From JBFMEX01 sp040752215 (GTDB lineage Bacteria > Pseudomonadota > Alphaproteobacteria > Rhizobiales > Hyphomicrobiaceae), in NCBI GenBank assembly GCA_040752215.1, contig JBFMEX010000037.1, positions 1 to 29,105 on the forward strand: a DNA stretch of 29,105 nt, read 5' to 3'. A program made the position numbers and the translations under genes. The notes beneath the pieces were generated by a model that saw nothing but the letters and a program-made list of their open reading frames with translations, was not told where the DNA came from and searched no databases. Positions 24,203 through 29,105 of this stretch are shown here, piece after piece; position 1 is the stretch's first letter; each line of letters begins with the position of its first letter.

Positions 24203-24249
24203 CACTTGCATAATGCAAGTGTAATGCGCTTTGCTTGCGATTTGCAAGC
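24203..24249. promoter_or_regulatory. Two palindromes in the divergent SnoaL/hxlR promoter region
   Basis: CACTTGCATAATGCAAGTG (24203-24221) is a perfect 19-base inverted repeat. GCTTGC-N5-GCAAGC (24233-24238 and 24244-24249) is a second, weaker one, with centres about 29 bases apart. Both share the half-site CTTGC/GCAAG. Their position between an HxlR-type regulator gene and the operon it faces makes them likely binding sites for that regulator, blocking transcription of both. Confidence 0.6.
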
Positions 24250-24268
24250 GAAAAGATATGCTGCTGTC

Positions 24269-24742
24269 ATGACAACGAAGCGCCCGCCCGCACGACGATC
24301 CGCCTGCCCGCTCAACGCCTCGCTGGAAATCTTTGGCGATCGCTGGTCGCTACTCATTGTCCGCGACCTGCTGTTCAAGGGGCGCAAGACGTTCCGGGAG
24401 TTCCAGGACAGCGAGGAGGGAATCGCGACCAACATCCTCACTGATCGCCTGAAGCGCCTTGAGTCCGAAGGCATTGTCGAGCGGCGAAAGGACCCGCAGG
24501 ATGCACGCAGGTCGTTCTATCGCCTGACCGAGAAGGGTATCGATCTAGCCCCGGTGGTGATCGAGATGATCGTGTGGGGTGCGCGCTACGAGAAGACCGC
24601 CGCGCCGCCTGACGTCATCAAGGCCATGACCGAGAACCGTAACGCGGTCATCGCCGATCTGCGGCGATGCTGGAGGAGCGCTTCGCAAACCGATGATGCT
24701 GGGCCGTCCCTTAGCCAGAGATCGACCAGAGCCCGCAGGTGA
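24269..24742 (+). CDS. HxlR-family winged-helix transcriptional regulator
   Basis: A 157-residue regulator. CPLNASLEIFGDRWSLLIVRDLLFKGRKTFREF (residues about 13-45) is the HxlR signature; EGIATNILTDRLKRLESEGIVERR is the recognition helix region. C13 is the conserved N-terminal Cys that senses oxidants or electrophiles in several HxlR proteins. The C-terminal 25 residues (SASQTDDAGPSLSQ...) are low in similarity. The ATG at 24269 matches the family start. It probably controls the divergent SnoaL-TfoX-membrane protein operon and itself. Confidence 0.9.
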   Translation: MTTKRPPARRSACPLNASLEIFGDRWSLLIVRDLLFKGRKTFREFQDSEEGIATNILTDRLKRLESEGIVERRKDPQDARRSFYRLTEKGIDLAPVVIEMIVWGARYEKTAAPPDVIKAMTENRNAVIADLRRCWRSASQTDDAGPSLSQRSTRARR

Positions 24743-24748
24743 AGGCAG

Positions 24749-24762
24749 GCCTCGATCGAGGC
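24749..24762. repeat. 14-bp palindrome after hxlR-like gene
   Basis: GCCTCGATCGAGGC is a perfect palindrome seven bases after the HxlR stop. It can form only a tight hairpin; a terminator role is possible but no T-run follows. The remaining stretch 24763-25001 holds no gene I can support. Confidence 0.35.
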
Positions 24763-25001
24763 GGCTCCGCCGCGAGGCCCGAAGGGGATTCAATCCGGAC
24801 GATTTAGGCTCGACGTTGATACAAGTAAGCTGTGCTGACCAGCGGCCATGCAGGATCGCGTGTCTAGACCATCATGTCCGCTGGGGACACGGGTGACCTG
24901 ATCGGTGACCCGCCCCGACGTGTCGACTAAGGCGCGATTGACGCAACGGGGGTTGCTTCGCGTGAGCGAGGCCTATCCCCAGACACGGGGAGCGGATCAG
25001 G

Positions 25002-25165
25002 ATGGATACTACCATTTTCGTGGGGCTGGACGTCCACAAGAAGACGATCGCGGTGGCGACGGTGGAAGCACGTGTGTCGGCCGACGTGCGCTTCTACGGC
25101 ACGATCCCGAACACGCCCGAGGCCATCAGGTCGATGCTGAGGAAGTTGGCCAAGGGCGGGCAGCG
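25002..25165 (+). pseudogene. Truncated IS110-family transposase (N-terminal fragment)
   Basis: About the first 55 residues of an IS110-type DEDD transposase: MDTTIFVGLDVHKKTIAVAT with the first catalytic Asp in GLDVHK (D10), then VRFYGTIPNTPEAIRSMLRKLAK. Homology ends abruptly where tandem GAAGCTTTGGGGACG repeats begin, and the remaining catalytic Asp/Glu and the C-terminal Ser domain are missing. The open frame continues to 25280, but the tail is not IS110 sequence. It is a remnant, not an active element. Confidence 0.8.
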
Positions 25166-25225
25166 GAAGCTTTGGGGACGCAATACGCGAAGCTTTGGGG
25201 ACGAAGCTTTGGGGACGCAATACGC
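25166..25225. repeat. Tandem GAAGCTTTGGGGACG repeats
   Basis: The 15-base unit occurs at 25166-25180, 25189-25203 and 25203-25217 (the last two share one base). Copies 1 and 3 are followed by CAATACGC (25181-25188 and 25218-25225). They begin exactly where the transposase fragment ends, so they probably arose with its truncation. The number and irregular spacing do not fit a CRISPR array. Confidence 0.65.
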
Positions 25226-25229
25226 AATT

Positions 25230-25254
25230 CGCCCGCCATTCAACTCGGCGGGCG
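25230..25254. terminator. Hairpin downstream of rnhB
   Basis: Eight-base perfect arms (25230-25237 and 25247-25254) enclose a nine-base loop, 51 bases after the end of rnhB on the minus strand. The stem is GC-rich and has no clear T-run. It may terminate the purH-GNAT-rnhB run. Confidence 0.35.
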
Positions 25255-25304
25255 CTGCGCTCTGCGCCTGCGCCGGGTGAGCGCGCACGTAGCCCCGCGC
25301 GCCC

Positions 25305-25937
25305 CTACACAAGCCCCAGCACGAGTTGCACAGGCTTGAAGCTACGCCGATGGATCGCAGAGACGCCGAGGCGCTGTAACGCCGCCTGGTGCTCGGGCGT
25401 GCCGTAGCCCTTGTGGCGCTCGAAGCCGTAGCCGGGGTGCTCGCGGGCGAGCGCCACCATCAGCCGGTCGCGGGTCACCTTGGCGACGATCGAGGCGGCG
25501 GCGATGGAGAGGCAGCGGGCGTCGCCCTTGACGATGGCGCGCGTGGCGCAGTCGAGGCGCGGCGTGCGGTTGCCGTCGATCAGCGCGAGGCGCGGCCGAC
25601 ACGCGAGGCCCCTGACCGCCTCGGCCATCGCCCACATGGTGGCGTTGAGGATGTTGTCGCGGTCGATGCGATCGGGGTCGGCGATGGCGATGGCCACCTG
25701 GGCGGCCTCGACGAGGTGGCGGTAGACGATCTCGCGGGCGTCCTCGTCGAGCTGTTTGGAATCGGCGATGCCGACGGGAATGCGCGCCGGATCGAGGATC
25801 ACGGCGGCGGCGACGACCGGGCCCGCCCAGGGGCCGCGTCCGGCCTCGTCGACCCCGGCAATCGGTCCGCCGCCGAGCTCGATCTCGACCGCCTCGAGCT
25901 CGAAGCTCGGGCGAATGCGCGAATCACCCCGTCCCAT
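25305..25937 (-). CDS. rnhB: Ribonuclease HII
   Basis: A 210-residue enzyme that cuts RNA in RNA:DNA hybrids and single ribonucleotides in DNA. GVDEAGRGPWAGPVVAAAVIL (28-48) carries D30 and E31 of the DEDD active site; D121 in LIDGN and D139 in KGD complete it (their spacing of 18 equals that in the E. coli enzyme). RHKGYGTPEHQAAL is the conserved C-terminal block. Length is typical. It lies 82 bases downstream of the GNAT gene; the gap contains a GC palindrome (25953-25964) and, on the minus strand, five T, so readthrough from upstream may be partial. Confidence 0.95.
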   Translation of the reverse strand: MGRGDSRIRPSFELEAVEIELGGGPIAGVDEAGRGPWAGPVVAAAVILDPARIPVGIADSKQLDEDAREIVYRHLVEAAQVAIAIADPDRIDRDNILNATMWAMAEAVRGLACRPRLALIDGNRTPRLDCATRAIVKGDARCLSIAAASIVAKVTRDRLMVALAREHPGYGFERHKGYGTPEHQAALQRLGVSAIHRRSFKPVQLVLGLV

Positions 25938-26019
25938 GCAGAAAAATCGCGCCCGCCGCGGCGGATGTCAAAGTGGCCGGTGGCGCGTGCCGGGAGGCAA
26001 GCGGAGCTGGGCGGGCGGA

Positions 26020-26538
26020 TCATTGGCGCGGGCGCGCACGCAGCATCATCCACGAGGGGCCGAGAAGCGGGTCCTCCCACACCCGCGCCCATTCGAAGCC
26101 CGCGCGCTCGTAGGCGCGGACGGCTGTCTCGTTGCGGACCGAGACGAACACCGATAGCGCCGGGGCGAGGGTGGTCGAGAACACCTCATCGGCCAAGAGC
26201 CCGAGCGCCCGCTCGCCGGCGCCGCGGCCGCGATGGGTCGGCGCAGCGATGAAGAGATCGACGTCCCAGGTGCCGGGCGGCATGCCGTCGGGCAGACCGC
26301 TGCCCCAGTAGGCGGCGTCGATGGCGTGCGCGTAGCCGATCGGCTCGGCGCCGGCCACGACGATGCGGGCAATCGCCGATGGCGTCTCCAGCGCCAATCG
26401 CACCTCGGCCTCCGCGCTCGCCAGATTCCCCCACCAGCGCTGAATCTCCGGCCGCGCCAGCCAGCGCCGGATCAGCACCCAGTCCGCATCGCGCGCGGGG
26501 CGGAGGGTGATGCATCCGGCGGCATCTTCGCCCGTCAA
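26020..26538 (-). CDS. GNAT-family N-acetyltransferase, TTG start
   Basis: A 172-residue acetyltransferase. THRGRGAGERAL (101-112) is the acetyl-CoA-binding motif A and NETAVRAYERAGF (136-148) is motif B. The N-terminal LRPARDADWVLIRRWLARPEIQRWWG resembles the AAC(6')/RimJ-like branch; the substrate is unknown and drug resistance should not be assumed. The start is a TTG at 26538 with GGAGG five bases upstream, and it begins 25 bases after the purH stop, indicating an operon. Confidence 0.85.
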   Translation of the reverse strand: MTGEDAAGCITLRPARDADWVLIRRWLARPEIQRWWGNLASAEAEVRLALETPSAIARIVVAGAEPIGYAHAIDAAYWGSGLPDGMPPGTWDVDLFIAAPTHRGRGAGERALGLLADEVFSTTLAPALSVFVSVRNETAVRAYERAGFEWARVWEDPLLGPSWMMLRARPRQ

Positions 26539-26563
26539 GATCGCCTCCGTTCGTCACTCCCCC

Positions 26564-28147
26564 TCAATGCCGGAAGTGGCGCATGCCGGTAAAGACCATG
26601 GCGAGGCCTTGCTCGTCGGCGGCCTTGACGACCTCGTCGTCGCGCATCGAGCCGCCGGGCTGGATTACGGCGGTCGCGCCGGCGCCCGCAGCCGACAGCA
26701 GGCCGTCGGCGAACGGGAAGAAGGCGTCGGAGGCGACCACCGAGCCCTTGACCTCGAGTCCCGCCATCTCGGCCTTGATCACAGCGATGCGCGAGGAGTT
26801 CACCCGGCTCATCTGGCCGGCGCCGACGCCGATGGTGGCGCCGTCCTTGGCGTAGACAATGGCATTCGACTTGACGAACTTGGCGACCTTCCAGGCGAAC
26901 AGCATGTCGGCCATCTCGGACGGCGTCGGCTGGCGCTTCGATACCACCTTCAACTCCTCGAACAGGGCGAGATCGGCGTCCTGCACGAGGAGGCCGCCGG
27001 TCACCTTCTTGTAGTCGAGGCGCGGGCTCGCCTTCTCCGGCCACTGGCCGCAGACGAGCAGGCGCACGTTCTTCTTCGCCGCTACCACCTCCTCGACGCC
27101 GGCGCCGACCGCGGGCGCGATGATGACCTCGACGAACTGGCGCTCGACGATGAGCGAGGCGGTCCTCGCGTCGAGCTCGCGATTGAAGGCGATGATGCCA
27201 CCGAACGCGCTCTCGGGATCGGTCTTGAAGGCGCGGTCGTAAGCCGCCTCCAGCGTGTCGGCCTCGGCGACGCCGCACGGATTGGCGTGCTTGACGATGA
27301 CGCACGCCGGCTTGGTATTGAACTCCTTGACGCACTCGAGCGCGGCGTCGGTGTCGCCGATGTTGTTGTAGGACAGCTCCTTGCCCTGCAGCTGGCGGGC
27401 GGCGGCGACGGAGCCCGGCTCCGGGTGGGTGCAGGCGTAGAAGGCGGCCTGCTGGTGCGGGTTCTCGCCGTAGCGCAGCGCCTGCACCTTGGTGAACTGG
27501 GTCGAGAATATGCGCGGAAAGCCTTGCGGCTTGCCATCGGGATGATCGACCACTGCGCCGAGCCAGTTGGAGATCGCGCCGTCGTAGGCGGCGGTGCGCG
27601 CGTAGGCCTTCTGCGCCAGCTTGCGGCGCAGGCGGAAGCAGGTGGCGCCGCCGTGCTCCTTCATGTCGCCGAGCACCTTGCCGTAGTCGGCCGGATCGAC
27701 GACGACGGTGACGCCGGCGTGGTTCTTGGCCGCGGCGCGGATCATGGCCGGACCGCCGATGTCGATGTTCTCGATGCAGTCGGGAATGGGCGCGCCCTTG
27801 GCCACCGTCTCCTCGAACGGATAGAGGTTGACCACCAGGAGGTCGATCGGCTGGATGCCGTGCTCGGCGGCGGACGCATCGTGCTCGGCGTTGCCGCGCA
27901 CCGCCAGCAAACCGCCGTGCACCTTCGGATGCAGCGTTTTCAGGCGGCCGTCCATCATCTCCGGAAAGCCGGTGTGCTCGGAGACGTCCTTGACCGCGAG
28001 GCCGGCGGCCTTGAGCGCCGCCGCGGTGCCGCCGGTCGAAACCAGCTCGATCCCCTGCGCGGCGAGGCCACGCGCAAACTCGACGAGCCCGGTCTTGTCG
28101 GACACCGACAACAGCGCGCGGCGGATCTTCTGCGGTCCGGTGGTCAT
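26564..28147 (-). CDS. purH: Bifunctional AICAR transformylase / IMP cyclohydrolase
   Basis: A 527-residue enzyme that carries out the last two steps of IMP synthesis. The N-terminal cyclohydrolase domain (about 1-195) has SDKTGL (16-21), STGGT (37-41) and GRLKTLHPKVHGG (67-79). The transformylase domain has LRYGENPHQ (224-232) and K286-H287 in VKHANPCGVA. Length matches the family. GGAGG five bases before the ATG at 28147 confirms the start. It heads a minus-strand run with the GNAT gene and rnhB; it is divergent from the leader-peptide genes. Confidence 0.97.
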   Translation of the reverse strand: MTTGPQKIRRALLSVSDKTGLVEFARGLAAQGIELVSTGGTAAALKAAGLAVKDVSEHTGFPEMMDGRLKTLHPKVHGGLLAVRGNAEHDASAAEHGIQPIDLLVVNLYPFEETVAKGAPIPDCIENIDIGGPAMIRAAAKNHAGVTVVVDPADYGKVLGDMKEHGGATCFRLRRKLAQKAYARTAAYDGAISNWLGAVVDHPDGKPQGFPRIFSTQFTKVQALRYGENPHQQAAFYACTHPEPGSVAAARQLQGKELSYNNIGDTDAALECVKEFNTKPACVIVKHANPCGVAEADTLEAAYDRAFKTDPESAFGGIIAFNRELDARTASLIVERQFVEVIIAPAVGAGVEEVVAAKKNVRLLVCGQWPEKASPRLDYKKVTGGLLVQDADLALFEELKVVSKRQPTPSEMADMLFAWKVAKFVKSNAIVYAKDGATIGVGAGQMSRVNSSRIAVIKAEMAGLEVKGSVVASDAFFPFADGLLSAAGAGATAVIQPGGSMRDDEVVKAADEQGLAMVFTGMRHFRH

Positions 28148-28459
28148 GGCGTCCTCCCTCGAGTGTCGTGATCGCGAGCCCGGCACGCTCGGCTAGCACG
28201 GGGAGGGCGGCTCGGCCATGCGGCCGTTCGTTGCCGGCGGGGAAAACGGCATTGCTCCGGCCTACGCAGGGCGGCAGGGGGCAAGGCGTGGCAATCCACC
28301 TCGAGGGTGCGATGGAGGCGGCTCCACCGGCGCGGGAATGCGGGCATGTCTCCGTGGGAACAGAGGTCCGGCGCAATTCCCGGCAGGCTCGAGCCACAAC
28401 GCGGATCGGGTCCGCGTTGGCCCGACCCAACCCGCGCAACGATACGCAGGAGACACGAC
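28148..28459. other. Intergenic region upstream of the double-glycine peptide genes
   Basis: This 312-base gap separates divergent purH and the peptide genes and should carry both promoters. I cannot name -35/-10 boxes with confidence. The one clear element is a 9-base inverted repeat CAACGCGGA/TCCGCGTTG (28397-28405 and 28411-28419, five-base spacer), 40 bases before the first peptide's ATG. The open frames seen here look like shadows. Confidence 0.5.
28397..28419. promoter_or_regulatory. Inverted repeat upstream of the peptide genes
   Basis: CAACGCGGA and TCCGCGTTG are perfect nine-base arms with a five-base spacer (TCGGG). It could be a regulator site for the peptide pair or a hairpin in the leader of the mRNA. 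No regulator gene is adjacent. Confidence 0.45.
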
Positions 28460-28675
28460 ATGACCGCCAACACTCACTCACTGACTGTGCCCGACATCCG
28501 TGCCCTCGAGACCGACGAGATCGACGCTGTCACCGGCGCCGGTATCAATCTCGGCACGCTCGGCGGCGGCCTCGGCTGCTTCCCGATCTTCACTCCGGAC
28601 GGCAAAGGCGGCGTGATCATCACCTCGCCGACGCTCGGCCGGCTGCCCTGGGCCGGCGGGCGCGTGCTCCCCTGA
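28460..28675 (+). CDS. Double-glycine leader peptide 1, glycine-rich core with one Cys
   Basis: A 71-residue precursor. The leader (1-27) has L16, E20, I21, V24, G26 and A27 at positions -12, -8, -7, -4, -2 and -1 before the cut, the pattern read by C39-peptidase ABC exporters. The predicted core (28-71, 44 residues) is rich in Gly (LGTLGGGLG), has a single Cys at residue 40, Pro, and a C-terminal RLPWAGGRVLP. The core matches no family I know. An AGGAGA ribosome site precedes the ATG at 28460, and the longer upstream frame is rejected. A second peptide gene with the same leader layout follows after 67 bases. It may be a bacteriocin or a modified peptide (RiPP) precursor. Confidence 0.7.
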   Translation: MTANTHSLTVPDIRALETDEIDAVTGAGINLGTLGGGLGCFPIFTPDGKGGVIITSPTLGRLPWAGGRVLP

Positions 28676-28742
28676 CCCGCCGATGCGCGCTGCGGGCCGT
28701 CCCGCGCCGCGTTCGATCTCGCATTCCAAGGAGATCGTCACC

Positions 28743-28928
28743 GTGACACAAACCAACCCGTCAGCGGGCGACGGCACTCTCCGTTCGCTCACCGACGCCG
28801 AGATGGACGTCGTCGCCGGCGGCCTCGCGCCCTTCTTCGCCGGCTACCTCGTCGGCGTTGCCGCGACCGGTGTCGGCATCGCGCTGGTCCACGCAGCCGG
28901 CTCGCTGTGGGACTGGCTGTTCGACTGA
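28743..28928 (+). CDS. Double-glycine leader peptide 2, hydrophobic bacteriocin-like core
   Basis: A 61-residue precursor. L16, E20, M21, V24, G26 and G27 again occupy the leader positions -12 to -1, giving a 27-residue leader. The core (28-61, 34 residues) is hydrophobic with small-residue GxxxG-like spacing (GYLVGVAATGVG, AAG) and ends WDWLFD, as in class II bacteriocins that insert into membranes. The GTG start at 28743 is supported by AAGGAG nine bases upstream; an ATG at 28683 in the same frame would add 20 residues that do not belong to a leader. No modification residues such as Cys are present. Confidence 0.7.
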   Translation: MTQTNPSAGDGTLRSLTDAEMDVVAGGLAPFFAGYLVGVAATGVGIALVHAAGSLWDWLFD

Positions 28929-28986
28929 GCAGGTGTTGAGGTGGTGCGTGGCAACCCGCGCTCCCCGCGACGCCACTGCAAAGCCG

Positions 28987-29020
28987 TGCGCCCCGGACGC
29001 AGACGCGAGTCCGGGGCGCA
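28987..29020. terminator. Strong hairpin after the peptide genes
   Basis: Two perfect 12-base arms (28987-28998 and 29009-29020) with a ten-base loop lie 58 bases after the second peptide's stop. There is no long T-run, but the GC-rich stem and position fit a terminator shared with the converging gene at the right edge. Confidence 0.55.
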
Positions 29021-29050
29021 GCCGTTCCTCGAGGGAGAGGAGCGCCCAGA

Positions 29051-29105
29051 TCAGGCGGCGGCGAGTTCGGCGCCGACCATGCTGCCGCGCCAGGCGAGCG
29101 GGGTC
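29051..29105 (-). CDS. C-terminal end of an unknown gene, cut by the window edge
   Basis: The minus strand reads TPLAWRGSMVGAELAAA followed by TGA (29051-29053). Codon use suits a real C-terminus, but the family cannot be told from 17 residues. It converges on the peptide genes, so it may or may not belong to their cluster. Confidence 0.35.
   Translation of the reverse strand, partial: TPLAWRGSMVGAELAAA

Noticed and set aside
25166..25225. Repeats as a possible CRISPR array
   Set aside because: Units are 15 bases, irregularly spaced (23 and 14 bases), with no unique spacers of normal size and no cas gene.
25002..25280. An intact 92-residue IS110 protein
   Set aside because: Only about 55 residues match the transposase; the catalytic remainder is missing and the tail comes from repeat DNA.
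26020..26538. Aminoglycoside-resistance acetyltransferase
   Set aside because: The GNAT motifs and a general similarity to the AAC(6')/RimJ branch are not enough to assign a drug substrate, and the gene lies in a housekeeping run.
26507..28171. A 554-residue plus-strand open frame opposite purH
   Set aside because: Antisense shadow of purH with repetitive composition and no family motif.
1..29105. tRNA, rRNA or riboswitch genes
   Set aside because: I saw no cloverleaf-type arrangement with CCA-adjacent acceptor stems, no rRNA segments and no known riboswitch core by eye; a covariance-model scan would be needed to exclude them fully.

Overview
The window looks like chromosomal DNA of a GC-rich alphaproteobacterium, most likely of the order Hyphomicrobiales (Rhizobiales). 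The evidence is the set of housekeeping proteins (type 4 uracil-DNA glycosylase, ETF-ubiquinone oxidoreductase, TPR protein next to ispE, long-chain polyprenyl diphosphate synthase, split glyQ/glyS with a small membrane protein between them) and the strong GC bias at third codon positions, which produces many long antisense shadow frames. The order-level placement is an inference; no rRNA or tRNA gene is visible.

Layout. Positions 166-3210 (+) carry two nucleotide-sugar-type glycosyltransferases of the families named TIGR04283 and TIGR04282, separated by an exported metallo-beta-lactamase-fold hydrolase and followed by a small periplasmic cytochrome c. Positions 3235-5451 (-) carry moaB, a stand-alone GyrI-like ligand-binding protein with a perfect 14-bp palindrome upstream, and a type 4 uracil-DNA glycosylase. 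ETF-QO (5595-7277, +) is followed by a 12-bp perfect stem-loop of REP type. An overlapping minus-strand pair (OpgC-like acyltransferase, then SGNH hydrolase; 7470-9355) probably modifies a cell-surface or periplasmic glycan. The plus-strand run TPR protein-ispE meets ispB convergently. DUF2007, a TrmN6-like methyltransferase, an S49 peptidase and a small membrane protein follow, then a dodecin on the minus strand. The glyQ-small membrane protein-glyS unit has a good sigma70-like promoter.

From about 19.8 to 25.3 kb the window changes to an accessory block of small genes: DUF2461, an exported DUF1330-like protein, an AhpD-like carboxymuconolactone decarboxylase divergent from a TetR regulator, and a SnoaL-TfoX-membrane protein operon divergent from an HxlR regulator. 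Both divergent promoters carry striking palindromes. The block is bracketed by short direct repeats: three copies of TGTCCCCTGAACTTG on the left; a truncated IS110 transposase and three copies of GAAGCTTTGGGGACG on the right. The core genome resumes with a minus-strand run purH-GNAT acetyltransferase-rnhB.

The most interesting signal is at the right end (28460-28928): two adjacent small genes whose products share an identical 27-residue leader layout matching the double-glycine leaders cut by C39-peptidase ABC transporters, yet have unrelated cores (a glycine-rich 44-residue core with one Cys, and a hydrophobic 34-residue core with a Trp-rich C-terminus). They look like a two-peptide bacteriocin or RiPP precursor pair. 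They have a 9-bp inverted repeat upstream and a 12-bp stem-loop downstream. No exporter, immunity or modification gene lies inside the window.
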